Source: Leptasterias polaris (Eukaryota; Echinodermata; Asteroidea; Forcipulatida; Asteriidae). From it: a DNA stretch of 64,000 nucleotides. Shown piece after piece: positions 47,001 to 58,374 of the stretch. Location of the stretch: the NCBI GenBank assembly GCA_037783415.1, contig JAZGTN010000044.1, positions 3,481,501-3,545,500 of the forward strand, written 5' to 3'. The notes below the pieces were generated by a model. That model saw nothing but the letters and a program-made list of their open reading frames with translations, made no database searches and was not told the origin of the DNA. Within the stretch, counting starts at the first letter, position 1, and each line of letters begins with the position of its first letter. The translations under genes and the position numbers were made by a program.

Positions 47001-50000
47001 AAACAAGATTGGCCCAGCGTAAACCCTTTAGTCTGAATGTTATTCTCAACAAGAGATTGTCATTTGTAAACTTTAATTGATAGTTTTATCTGCACAGTAT
47101 TTTGGCAAAACTTTCGAATGTTTTGTTTAATTTTTTTATTTTTCTAAAAAAAATATTTTATTAAATTATTTGCATGACAGAAATACAAAAACTGTTATTG
47201 GAACCGCTATCATTTCCAAACTAGATTCAGCATTTCCTTTTGAATAATCCAAAGTCATTGTGGTTGAAAGACACATTGATCAATTTCAAACCAATTAACG
47301 TCACCTTGATTGAATTGATATACAAATTGATAGGCCTACATCCGAGCTAGAGCTTGTAATGAAAAAATCAATCAGATCCCTGTCTGTTTTTTCTTCTTTT
47401 TTAAAATTATTATTACTTGCTGAGATTGGCATTTCTCCAATTTTAATAAATGCAAATCTTTGTTATCTATTCACCAACGTACACTTAGAACAAGCAACTT
47501 TTTCTTAAAAAGCGTCTATAGGTATAGAAGTGAACGGGGTCACTCAGGGAAGAGTACCTGGTGCCCAATCATCTGTCCGGGTAAGCATGGCCCGTTTTCG
47601 GGGTTGCATTGACCACAATTTCAGTAATAAGCTTTTGACTCCGAGTCCGGGCCAACAATACCTGAAAACGGGCCTTGATAAATAGACACATAATTAAACG
47701 CTCGAAGTCTTTTGGGGGTCATATTGACCTTAGTCGAGTCTACTAACAATTTGACAAAAAAAATAATAGGTTCTGCATTTGACTTTTCGAGCTAGTGAGT
47801 TGATTTGAGTCAAAATTGTAAAACAAATAATACAATTTAAAAGTCGGTGACCCAAATCGTTCCGCAGCGGCTATAAAACTACATCATGATGACATCATTT
47901 ACCTGGTCGGCCATCACGTCCGGATCTGCCTCGTTCCCCACGCGGTCCTATCTCTCCCTTCGAACCTGTACAAAAATAAAACAAGACCAAAACATATAGT
48001 AAACGCATGACGTTACGTTTCTAGATGAGATTGCATCAGTCTTTAATGAAATCATATTGGACCGCTTATTTGATCACTCCACCCCTCGGGTCCATTAACT
48101 GCATGCATTCAAAAGCAAATTATAACGGCATTACGGCTTCGGTGAATGCCGCTAGCCCCATCATCAATATTGAATCACTTTCCTGCCTTCGCCATAACAA
48201 AAATAAAAAAATGATACACTGCACTCTATATTCTTGTTATGGCAGAATGCAAATACACGGTTGGTCAACGATCTTAAAGATATGACTGGTATCTTCTATT
48301 ATGTAAAATAAAATTATTGATTTAATCTGAGAGCTCTTTAAATATATATTTCTAGGTGAATTTCTCGGGTAAATGTTTCCGTTGAATACCTCGCAAATCA
48401 AGGTGGCTTATTTTGATTGCCACGATCGAATTAAGACCGGCATGCAGGTGAACAAAACACCTGACAAATCAGAAACAGACTTTCGGGGTTTTTTTTAATA
48501 CTAAAACATCATCTGATTTCATGGTGTTTTTTTATGGGCTGGGTTTTACGGATTGAAAATAAAGTTTAAAAAAAACAAAGACTAGTAGCCACACATTATG
48601 TGAGCCAATATAATTATAGGCCTATACATACCAAAAATATAAACAGTTTAAGCTCTATTGGTCATCGGAGTCGAGTCACAAGAAAATAGTGACAAATTAA
48701 ACTCGTATTTTGGAGCGGTCTTGTTCATCTATCATCGGGTTTCGGTCTGGCGAGACCAAAATTAATTATTTCACTCATTTCTTAAAAACTATTAGCACTT
48801 CAGGCAAAAATATTTCAAGGGAAGATTTCCATCATGGCAAATCTGCGAACCTTAATATTTTTCGATCTTACCAATGTTGTACACACCCTTTAATAAATGG
48901 CCGCGCTTATAATGGCGGTATCATATTACGATTAATAAATCAAGACGATAGCATGCAACAAGGTCAACTCGTCCTCGTCTTTTACTGAAGGTATTCGCCC
49001 TTTTATTGTGTAATGAAATCTAAGCTCTTATTAAATAAATTTTAGAGGGTAAAACAATATTGGTTTCCGGAAGGTGCACGTATACACTAGGCAGCCCAAA
49101 ACCTCTCTCAGTTTCACGCGGCAACATGTGGTCGGAAGGAACGCTCATCAGCTTGCGGTTGAAAATAAAAAATACAAACATAACTTTAAAAGTAAAGAAT
49201 TAGTAAGTTTATTGTAATATGTTTGGGCACTCAAATGCGAGCGTTTATTTACCCCATTATACAGTTAACTCTAATCATAAATTAGCTTCTACCAACAACA
49301 AGCTATTGAATTTTGCAAGGCTATTGAATATTACGGAGGCGGTTTTTGTTTCATGTGGCCAATTAATCTAAAAAAAAAATGTAAGTCACTTTGATGACGT
49401 ATAGCAATACATCATCTATATACCGTAACGTTAACGAGCACCGCTTAAAAACTATATTACGTGTACGGTAGTAGTTGCCATGTAAAAATAATCCGTTAAA
49501 GGCACTGAACACGTTTGGTAATAATTGTCAAAGACCAGTATTCTCACTTGGTGTATCCCAACATATGCATAAAATAACAAGCCTGTGAAAATTTTGACTC
49601 AATTGGTCATTGAAGTTGCAAGAAAATGATGAAAGAAGAAACACCCTTGTTGTACAAATTAGTGTGCTTTCAGATAGGAATAAAAGGCTTCTGGCCAGAA
49701 GTCTTTTATTATTTTAGTGAGAAATTACCTCTTTCTCAAAAACTACGTTACTTCAGAGGGAATCGTTTCTCACAATGTTTTATACTATCAACAGCTCTCC
49801 GTTGCTCGTTACCAAGTACGTTTTTATGCTAATATATATTTTGAGTAATTCCCAAAAGTGTACAGTGCCTTTAATGCAGTATTTACGATTGTTTCTCCTT
49901 CACAGGGATGTTTTTATCAAAAAAATTACCCGTTAATTGTTAAGGACAATTAAAGGACAATTAAAGGACAATTATCCTAAAAACTACATCTTATTTTAAC

Positions 50001-50856
50001 AATGAATGATCGAAACCGACGCCAATAGTAGTACCACCTTACCCTTTAGCTTTTTAATTTGAAAAAAAAAATCTGCACTGTGCATTGATACCTTACCAAG
50101 CGAAGTCTTTGCTAGATCAGGAAAAAAACTATAGATAGGTTGCAGTATGACGTAAGTCGGCCATCTTTACGGGCAATTTGGAACACACAGTCATGCGTTA
50201 TACGCGTGAGAACGGCGTGCAGCACGCGCACATTTCACCAAACTCATTGCGTGATTGGTTAGTGAATGACGCGGCTGCGTTAATAATTTGAGCGCTTGAC
50301 GCGCCTGCAAGCCAAAATGCGATTTGCCCGTAAAGAGGGCGTCTACTGGGAACTATCTATTGGACACAAATTAGATGCAATTTAAGGTTACCTTTATTTA
50401 TGCATATTATTTGGCTGCATCAATCACCGCAAAACAGAAGCAGCACAATTACGGTAATACAATGTGTGTTTTGGGTTTTTTGTTTGTTTGTTTTTTGTTT
50501 TTTTTTTGGGGGGGGGGGATGTTGGTTGTGAACCGTTTCTTTCTAGGGGGCATTTTTTCCAACTAAAAATGTAGGTTTCCATTTGCATTGTTCTGCAGAA
50601 ACAATATCCCTTTTCAACGTTCTTGTTAATTGCAATTTTGTAAAGATAATCTGAAATTGGGTAAAAAAAAAATTGTTTGCACTTTAATGTCAAAGGACCA
50701 GACTTATTTGTTTGTATTTATTTATCTATTTATTTATTTTATTTATTGTTATTATTTGGTTACTATTTTTTTTAAATTTTGGATTGGTCTTTATTAATGG
50801 GGGGGGGGGGGGGGGGGGGCGTTAAGGCATGGGAGAATTAGCCCTCTCCCAGCACG

Positions 50857-50892
<36 letters not shown>

Positions 50893-52234
50893 TTAGAGAC
50901 GACTCTGCGTTGCGGTCCGGTCACCTCTTAGTAAATTTAACGCTTCACAAGACACATTTAGTCATTGGAAAGTCAATAAAAAGGGAAGTCATGTAGAAAT
51001 TAATTCTGCTGATGTACTTACACTTTGGATTCGTACCCTTTGACTACTCTGAAAAGCTGATCTATCGAGTCGGTGTTTTAAAACGAGCCTTTGATTTAAA
51101 CGCTTTCAAGTAGAATATGCTTCCAAAAATAGATAATTTTTTTTTTACATTTTTCTTTTCTTAGATTGAAATTTAACTGTTTTGAAACTTTCTCAGAGAG
51201 CTGGGGGAATTGTTACTTCCCTCGGCATTGTTTGATGCCGTGGTGATAAATCATTCCAAAATCAGTTGTTTTAAAGGTTAAATAAGAAGGTTGTGACGCA
51301 AGTCGCCGAAAGGAACACTGATAAAAATGTTTCTCCATGACAAAGAAGGGTTTCAGTGGTGTGATTTTTAAGGATTTTTCCTCATTTCAGGATTTTCTCA
51401 AAATCTCCTTTGAGCTTTAAAATGTTCTTGAAAGAAGTGAAGTATTCACCAAAGGGATATAGAATTAGTTCACACTGTGTCAAAACAATACACCGATCCA
51501 TTAAGCCACGCCCATTTCTCATTGACCAATCACAACCGCGAAACCTGATCACCATTTGAGCCGTTTGGTGATCTTTGCACTAATGGTGATCTTTGCACTA
51601 ATGGTGATCGGTTTTCGCGGCTGTGATTGGTCAACTCGTAAGGAGGCGGGGCTTAATGGATCGATCTATTGTGATGTATTTCTGGTGATGCACAGAGTCT
51701 GTAAACCTGAAAGCATCTGGGATGTTTAGGGCCTGAAAAGGGGGGGGGGGGGGGAGAGACCCAGGGCCACAAACCATTTCAGGATTTTTCACAGGCATCA
51801 ACTCTCTTGTAATTATCAAAAACAATCAAGTTGATTACTTTTAATCTGAGAGCTTGCTGGTTAAAATACGAGTACCAACCCTCCAGTGTGATATTGCTTC
51901 TGAAATTCTGTCAAAGTCGAGAAATCAAATTTTGAAGACCTCTATCAACTGATCGTTTCTTATTACGATTGCAGCGATTGAAATAAGGATAATATGAACA
52001 TGCATACGAAAAATCTCACAGAACAAAATCATAACCAGTTTTTGTGTTTTCATGTGAACATGACCACCTAGTTTAGTGACAATTTAATTTTTTACAAAAA
52101 CAATAGGCTAAGGTCTTGTAAAATATTAGCTTGGTCTTGAGTGTGAAACTTGAAGTGACATCGTGGTTTCACTTACCTGGTGGACAATCGCATTCTCCCC
52201 CGTCGAACGTGAGCAGATGACGGGACGGCATAGA
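38090..52234 (-). CDS. EDA: Ectodysplasin-like TNF ligand with collagen stalk (5' end not found)
   Basis: Minus-strand exons 52177-52234, 47903-47965, 46885-46992, 46266-46346, 44423-44451, 43952-43991, 39257-39372, 38090-38326 join in phase (732 nt, 243 residues to the stop). The first found exon ends GGECDCPP. The next three encode an uninterrupted run of about 28 Gly-X-Y triplets, each exon starting inside a Gly codon. Two tiny exons act as linker. The last two encode a TNF-homology domain: LLRDWSIS, GQYYIYSS, FLKC...C (Cys189 and Cys203, spaced as in EDA) and the end STYFGIIKLN. A collagen stalk plus TNF domain is the hallmark of ectodysplasin, a type II membrane ligand shed and trimerised for TNF-receptor signalling. 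The cytoplasmic, transmembrane and furin-site exons are missing here, and the first TNF strand is not obvious. Confidence 0.82.
38974..39246. mobile_element. Possible inverted-repeat element beside EDA-like exon 39257-39372
   Basis: The left end 'tgggctcaactttacaaag' and the inverted right end 'ggggctcggtttcttaaat' resemble the element at 23866-23996. If correct it ends about 10 bases from the donor site of the exon. Weak. Confidence 0.35.
39672..40203. mobile_element. Inverted-repeat element holding a 23-bp palindromic array
   Basis: CTACACTCTAAAA at 39672-39684 is matched by its exact reverse complement at 40191-40203. Inside, from about 39700 to 40000, a 23-bp unit (GGATCCCGGG, then TCTGAATTGATCC) repeats about ten times. 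The unit is nearly palindromic with BamHI- and SmaI-type cores. It sits in the EDA-like intron. Confidence 0.8.
40256..40614. mobile_element. MITE, TATACGTTTGGTAA family, copy 1
   Basis: Starts 'ttaaaggtgctgtatacg' and ends with the inverted 'cgtatacagaccctttaa'. It shares its interior with the copy at 41349-41733. It contains a perfect 20-bp hairpin at 40441-40482. Confidence 0.85.
40441..40482. repeat. Perfect hairpin, 20-bp stem, 2-base loop
   Basis: CTGAGAAGCGTTACGGCCGT at 40441-40460, then TT, then its exact reverse complement at 40463-40482. In the sister copy at about 41532 the structure has collapsed to one arm plus remnant. Confidence 0.95.
41349..41733. mobile_element. MITE, TATACGTTTGGTAA family, copy 2
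   Basis: Same termini and interior order as 40256-40614, including 'aaggtggtcgcgtttttgag' and 'caaagctgctgtacttctta'. Both copies sit in the same EDA-like intron, about 1.1 kb apart, in the same orientation. Confidence 0.85.
42326..42346. repeat. Poly(A) tract
   Basis: About 21 A in a row on the plus strand. No retroelement body is recognised directly before it. Confidence 0.8.
43952..43991 (-). other. 40-nt linker exon of the EDA-like gene
   Basis: Flanked by TTTGCAG and GTAAGT on the minus strand. It enters in phase 0 and leaves in phase 1, as required by its neighbours. It reads GIPADQVSGIRRL. It is short and not conserved enough to recognise on its own, so it is less certain than the collagen or TNF exons. 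Confidence 0.5.
44423..44451 (-). other. 29-nt micro-exon of the EDA-like gene
   Basis: Flanked by a T-rich tract ending GCTAACAG and by GTAATT on the minus strand. Its length (29) exactly links the phase-1 end of the collagen exon 46266-46346 to the phase-0 start of 43952-43991. It reads TVEGVDSVE after the split Gly. Confidence 0.5.
44696..44725. repeat. 29-bp palindrome, copy 1
   Basis: CCTATTTCGATCGC, then AGCGATCGAAATAAGG: a near-perfect palindrome with one central base. Related copies are at 48407, 51959 and 59536. Confidence 0.8.
45365..45850. mobile_element. Nested inverted-repeat element in the EDA-like intron
   Basis: The inner pair: 'cggagttctggaagtgccat' at about 45430 and inverted 'tggagttctgaaagtgccat' at about 45697-45716, plus 'gatgacatcataaacttaag' and its inverse at about 45645-45665. 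An outer pair with 'ggagctccagaaatgccac' (about 45374) and inverted 'ggagctccagtagtgcc' (about 45828-45845) surrounds it. Confidence 0.65.
48407..48435. repeat. 29-bp palindrome, copy 2
   Basis: CTTATTTTGATTGCC then ACGATCGAATTAAG; same spacing and ends as the copies at 44696, 51959 and 59536. Confidence 0.7.
49495..49874. mobile_element. MITE, 'aaaggcactg' family
   Basis: Starts 'ttaaaggcactgaacacg' and ends 'gtacagtgcctttaa', inverted. Internally 'aataaaaggcttctggccag' then 'aagtcttttattatttt' forms an inner inverted pair. Its ends are related to the family at 40256 and 41349. I recall similar elements as widespread in marine invertebrates; this needs a repeat-library comparison. Confidence 0.8.
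50131..50360. mobile_element. 230-bp MITE, copy 2, EDA-like intron
   Basis: Nearly identical to 25526-25753: the same ATAGATAG termini, with about five differences (for example 'gttacgcgtg' against 'gttatacgcgtg'). Confidence 0.8.
50799..50892. repeat. Opposed poly(G) and poly(C) runs
   Basis: 21 G at 50799-50819, a 37-base spacer, then 36 C at 50857-50892. The spacer itself has inverted parts ('gcatgggag' and 'ctctcccagc'). Confidence 0.85.
51959..51987. repeat. 29-bp palindrome, copy 3
   Basis: CTTATTACGATTGC then AGCGATTGAAATAAG; followed by 'gaacatgcatacgaaaaatc', which resembles the flank of copy 1. Confidence 0.75.
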
Positions 52235-53559
52235 CTGTGTGCAAAGAGAAGGGAAGCAAATGATAAAGTGTATTTTAATAATGGCGCATTTAAAACAATA
52301 AACACAATTAAACAGAATAATGAGTACGGTGAAGATGAGTTTTGATGGTCTGACCACACTAATCAAAACGTCGAAAAGAAAGACTGTTTCTATATGAACT
52401 GTTGTCAAAACTGTTGTCTTTATATTATGGTGTTACTGCAAACCCATTTCTCCATACTGTTTTCGGCCCATCATCATAAATTTTCTTGGAGCGGTATTCG
52501 AGGACGTCTTAGGATGACAGCAATATCCGGTGATTTTTCTTCTCCCGCCGGTACACAAATACTTTCATTTGAAGAATGGGAAAACAAATACTTGAAAGCG
52601 ACTTTCGTTCGTCCGATCATCATCTTTAAGTATAAGTCAGATGTGTTCATGGCGTAGAGTCAACCCTCAAACTATTTCATTCGTTCATTCGCATGTAATG
52701 ACTTTGTAACCAATAGCTAATAGCAGACTGTCTTTATAATATACATTTGTTTCTCTATTTGAGTCGATTTAAAAGCGCATATAAAAACGCTCTCAGTATC
52801 TAACATAGCACACTGCAAAGAACAGCAGCTCGTCCAATGCTCCGCCTCCTTTTGCCTCGGTGAGGGCGCTGGTTGAGAGTGTGACGTCATATTATGCAAG
52901 AAGTCATTTTTTCACAAAACATTCTTGGCTCACACAGCCAGCGCAGACATTCAGGGCTTACCCATAGTGAGAAAGGTGATCGTGCAATGTAGAATTTCAC
53001 GGCAAACACAGCCATGAAATTGGTACGGGTTTAGGCCTACTGTATTAAATGACACACAGGCCTGGTTTGTAAGCTATTTCTAGAAAACTTTTTGAATCTC
53101 ACTGAGAGGAAAGTAAAGAACGTCATTAAAAGAATCAAAGAACATGATGGTTTTGGATAGGTTGATAACATTTTAATGAATGCCGAGTGATGAGTAAATG
53201 GACCCCCCCCCCCCCCCCCCCCCGTTGCGAAGGTTGCCATGATCACAAGTCTATATTTACCACCCCAAAAGTGTGGGGCTGCTGAAAACATCGGGGAGGG
53301 GAGTAGGAACATAAGAAAGATAAAATCACAAATTATATTTGATAACATTACGTTTGAACCGAGCCATAATCGCAGTTCTCCAGTTTTATCACACCCAACG
53401 GACGTCTCAAAAAGGCATGGAAAGCTATATGTTTGAATTATGAAACCCATTTGGATGGCACATTAAAATGGTTTACAAAGTGGCGCGGCGCCATCTGCAG
53501 CTATTACCTTGCGAGAAACACTGCAGGCAAACCCATTCTTTCAACGTTAAAACGTCCGA

Positions 53560-53670
53560 TCAGGAGTGTCTAAGTTACTCAAGGTCACAAGTGCCATGAC
53601 CGGGAATCGAACCCAACACCCTGACAACACCTGCACTTGAATTCAGTGCCTTAACTCGGCCATGACAATC
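53560..53670 (-). repeat. tRNA-derived SINE, minus strand
   Basis: On the minus strand: A-box-like TGGCCGAGTTAAGGC, B-box GGGTTCGATTCCCGG, then 'catggcacttgtgaccttg'. It resembles a tRNA-Leu/Ser head. Confidence 0.75.
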
Positions 53671-53954
53671 TGGGGAAGTAGAATACCGTAAAAAATATTG
53701 GAAGTGACCCATGCAAGTACATGGGAGAAGAATTTACAAGACAAATTGGAACAGGAAAGAAAATACAATTTGTTTATACTCGGTAGGCCTACTTGTTTTT
53801 ATACCACGATGTGATCTGCTTCTCATTATTTTATAACTGTGGAAGGTGTGGTGATGCCGATAGTGCTAGCTTAGCTTAAGTGTAACTTAAATACTGTGAA
53901 CCTTGAAATAGGGACCTTTTGCCACCCCCCCCCCCCCCCCGAAAGATGACTACG

Positions 53955-54230
53955 TGCCTGTGTCCACCGCATCGAACTGAACCATCAGAGTGTGGGTTTC
54001 ATTTCCGGTCATGACACTTGTGTCCTGGAGCAAGTCACTTAACCATAATTTCTTCTCTTGACCCAGGTGTAAAAATTGGAAACAGTTTTGTGTTTGATAA
54101 ACCCCTTAGAGCAAATTTGAACTCCCCGGGGAGTTGAGAAAGTTACAGGAATATTGTGTAAGTATGCCCGATGAACAGAAAGCGCATTAGTCTAGCTATA
54201 GGATATGTGCGCTAAATAAAAATCCATTAT
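53955..54230 (+). repeat. Degenerate SINE, plus strand
   Basis: Body order 'tcatgacacttgtgtcctgg', 'gcaagtcacttaaccataat', and a tail with 'agctataggatatgtgcgct' that resembles SINE ends elsewhere. The B-box is decayed (GGGTTTCATTTCC). Confidence 0.6.
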
Positions 54231-54804
54231 TTGTAATGATAGTGATGGCAATGATGATACATGATGTTTAAAAGGAAGACACAGCCAAAAGTTGTCGAAA
54301 GCATGACTTATGAACCAGGACTATTATGTCGATTCAGCATTCCCAAAAGGATTCATTCCCAAAAGGATGACTTAATTTTATTTTCTTCACATGTACGCTT
54401 ATAAAGTTATAGCAGCGTCCGGAAGGAAATGCTCCTTCATTATCCATTATCAATCACACAGCGGATAAAATTGTTAATGAAACCATTGGATACATCCGCA
54501 GACAAGAGAAAAAAATAGGGTAGAACTGAACAAAATGAAAAGAATAAATTATATTCACGCTGAGAAAGAGCTCGGGGAACTGGGGCTCCGGATTACAGCG
54601 AACAAGTAACTAATTGTTTATATTGGCACACCGTTTCAAAAGAAACAGCTATACACACCCTCTTTGCTGATTTGATATTTTGTGAGATATAGAATGCTCT
54701 GAGTCAAAAGCAGGAATGTTTACTGGTTTAACACTGTTGTGCAGTGTATTTTGTGCGCGTTAATTGCCCCTTTGCTAGTTAGTGCGCATTGCAAATAGAC
54801 TTTT

Positions 54805-55175
54805 TGTAAACTACACTAAAAAAAGCTCCCGTGTGAGATTTCCCCGGATCATACTGACATAAGGTCAGTATGACCGGGAAATTGTATACAAATTACCCAT
54901 GGGTTAAACTGGCGCAGACTCCAACTTAAAATCTCATGTTTTTATTTTATAACCAGGTTTCGGGTCAGCCTGTCGAGTCAGGCTCCGTTGAACCCGGAAT
55001 CCGGGTCAGTTCTGACCTTGATGTTTTAAAAGAGTGAAAATGGGGAAACACTACGGCTCTTTCCGGAGCCTGACCCCAAAAGAGCCAGGCTCCGTTGAAC
55101 CCGGAATCCGGGTAAGTTCTGACCTTGATGTTTCAAGAGAGGGACAAGGGGAAACAACGGCTCTTTCCTGAGCCA
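54805..55175. repeat. Diverged relative of the CTACACT element
   Basis: Starts 'aaactacactaaaaaaagct'. It has two direct copies of a ~120-bp block containing 'gaacccggaatccgggt' and 'gttctgaccttgatgttt' (about 54990 and 55095). It is related in motif to 39672-40203, without the 23-bp array. Confidence 0.55.
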
Positions 55176-56539
55176 ACACTCCTCCGAGCGCAATCACTAA
55201 AATTAAGTTCCTTCTTATCGATTCATGCCCAGCTTCAAACATCACTTTGAAAACGTACATAAAAGCATAAATTGTAGAAACCCCTTGATTAAACATGGAT
55301 TGAAAATGAAGGCATTTTCGTTTTCCTTCCCTGTTTCTCCTGCTTTTTCCTTGTATGCAAATTTTGTAGGCGATTCCTTTAAAGTAAAATCCGCTTGTCT
55401 GTGTCATCTCAGTTTACTTAAAGTCTTCCGTTGATTTGTGTGTATTTCTCTGTAAAAATATTTCATCACATTAATGGAAGTAGCAGTGAGGCCAGGCATT
55501 ATCTTCTAGCTGGTTAGCTTTACCGTAATCAGATTGTACTCGAACGACCCTGGGGCGCAATGCAGCCGTGGACACTGTAGCGAACGTTCAACAAAGAAAG
55601 AAAAACCCAGAATCAACATTAATATTGTGTATTCCACCGCGAACCAAACAAGTAGCTTTTATTCTGTTTGAAAGACTGAGTTTTGTAATTTGCAGTTGCA
55701 TGTTATTTAATAACATCGCAGAACAATACAAATCCGGCCTTGTCTATAGCTTGTATTGTATATAAAATAGAACAGTTGTCGATTATTGCATTTGTATTTA
55801 TACGTTTGACTTGGTTAAGAATTTACAGGTTTTCGCATAGCACGTTGGAAGGGCACGTCGTTGATTTTGAGTGTTGATTGATGCTTTGCATGGTGTGAAG
55901 TAATTAATAATAAACAGGCGGGTACAACCATTTATAATTCTTTTTTGGGAGGAGTGTTGCCTCTGAAACCTCTGAAAAGAGCCAATGCCACACCGGCTCT
56001 TTTGAGGTCACACCGAATCTTTTCAGAGCCAACACTTCGCAAGTTTAGTTATTATAGTTACTTCTCTATCACGTTGGTTTGTAATAGGCTGTCATTTTTT
56101 ATGAGAAAGTGATTTTTAATACTACTTCAACCATGCTTTTTCTGGTTCTTCTGCCTTGCAATGCGAAATAACTGTGTGGTTTGGTTTCAAAGACGAAAGT
56201 ATTTAAGATACAATTGCTCTCAGGCGATTATAACATGAAGTAAAACAGTCTCTGAGCTGATTTATGTTTTCTGTATGAATAAATAAATGTCAGTACTGAT
56301 CTTGTATCTCTTAGCCACAATTAAACCTAAGCTCCCGGAGTATTGGGATCAGGATTTATCAATGCAGCCCGCTAAGGCTCATCCATTTAAGATGAAATAC
56401 CTCTTTGGTTTGGGGGCGAGAACATTCTTTCGAAGGTAGTCACTTTTCGGGCTGTGGAAGGGATATTGTGCCTAATAGTAATGTGCACGCACATTCAGAC
56501 GGGTATTTACACTTTTACTTGTTGGTGCCAAGTTAAACA

Positions 56540-56715
56540 AACAGCTTGGCTCAGTGATTTCTTCCTCCTGCATTTCACATCTGTGGACTCTGGTTCGAAT
56601 CCCGGCCTTGCATGTGGACTGAGTATTTATTTTGGGGTTTTCCTCCCACATGTAAAATTGACATTTCTGATCACCTGCTCTACGCATCTATATTTGTCAC
56701 AACAAAATGTTACTC
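56540..56715 (+). repeat. tRNA-derived SINE, plus strand
   Basis: Head 'cagcttggctcagtgatttc', B-box TGGTTCGAATCCCGG at about 56590, body 'gcatgtggactgagta' and 'ggggttttcctcccacatg'. Same family as 26005-26445, with one head. Confidence 0.75.
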
Positions 56716-58374
56716 ACTTTTGAGGTTCCCTTTGTTTCATTGCAAGAAAGATATATGTAAATATGAATTTTAAAAACTTGAATGCTTCAAGTCATGCACT
56801 TTACCTTTAAAACCTATAATTATTATATCGACCGATAGACTTTATACTCGCTAGAGTTGAAACTATTTCGATGTGGAAAGACAGGGATGGAAAGACGTTT
56901 GACGTCGCAAGAAATGTAAACTTTTCATGTATTATTTACAATACCAATCTCCTATATGGGTAATCTTGTATGATGTGGTACTCCAAAGTCAATGGTACAT
57001 ACCCTTCTCAAATAAGCTTTTGGAGACAGCGGAAACCCCGGCGGCACATCCCCGGCGGTGTCGCCAAATGCAATCAGCGGGCAAATTACGGACAATGGAG
57101 AAGCAAATCAAGTGAAATCCGAACGAGACAAAAACTTGAAGATGCCTGAAAAAAGGTATGTCTCTCTCGACTCATGTAATGTGATATAAAAAAAGGAGAG
57201 TGCGGTGCATGTGCCATTTTGTCCTGAAACTCATTATGTCATTTTCGTACTCAGTAGAAACGGGGCTTTCAAAATGGTATCCTAGACTGTGAGTATATGT
57301 CACTCAAATTAATCTAACATTCTGAGGCTTGCGTTACAGCACGTGGGCAATATTGATCATTGTCAAAGATCAGCATCTGCACTACAAATGCCATGATGCA
57401 GTGTCTTAATAACAAGCCGCATGAAATTAGTATGCACGAACGGGAAGGGAGTATATGAATTTGCAATTCCAAGGTGTGTTCTATTTTGCCGTGGAAAAAC
57501 GGGCCCCGGACCTTCCGGGCCCTCTGCTTTTTGAAAGCAATAAAAATGGCCGAGTGCAACCCACGGGAGGTTAGCTGTGGTTGAACCGAGGTACACAACC
57601 CCAACGAAGACTTCGCTATCCAAAGTAATCAGCATCAGTAAGTCCAAGCTTTGGTTTATTTCCCAGACGGATTTAAAACTTGACTCAAGGTTTCGACGTA
57701 GAGCAAGTGTTTTTTATGCTAATCCAACAGACTAAAGAAACCCAACTTGACTGCACCCCGGGCCGGCCTTATTAGTCTTATCGTTCACCCCCCGTTCAGC
57801 TTGGGGGCGTTTTTCGAAAGTCAAAGCCCCTACGGCTGTTTGATCTCCAGTTAAGAGGTGACAAAAAGAGAGGCACATTGAACAGTTGCAAGCCGGGTTT
57901 TGTTCGGCTTCAGACTACGTGATTACAACCTTAATCATGATATAATTGAACCCATGGGCTGACCACCTGTATAAGAACAACACCCTAGGTCACACGACAA
58001 TGGTTGTAAAAAACTTAGACAAACGTTGTTTGATTGTAATGCTGCGAGAATACGCACTATTTTCAGTTACAGTTTTTTTTCCCACAGAGCGTCTATTTCA
58101 TAAGTGTTGCCAGTGGTTTGTTTACCAAAAATGATGCGAGATATAAAAACAGGGTTGTCAAAATATCATTATAATTTCATGGTTGACTTAACGAAGGGGC
58201 CTGATGGGATAATCGGCTATACAATCAAATGAATCATAAAATCGCCCGCAACAATTGGTATAATTGTTGGGTTTTCGGTTTTCGATTTAGGCGAAGGTTT
58301 TGGGGTTTGTTTTTTTTCGATTGACTTCGTAGATTGAATATCATGAGAAATTTGTTGCGTTGGTCTCAAAATGA

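Noticed and set aside
53037..53450. Minus-strand frame with a hydrophobic stretch, considered as the EDA-like transmembrane exon
   Set aside because: It runs through a 20-base C homopolymer, has no basic flank or stalk and no phase-0 donor that would lead to 52234.
57363..57647. Minus-strand frame with KAEGPEGPGP, considered as a further collagen exon
   Set aside because: Only two Gly-X-Y triplets, with no fitting acceptor and donor in the required phase.
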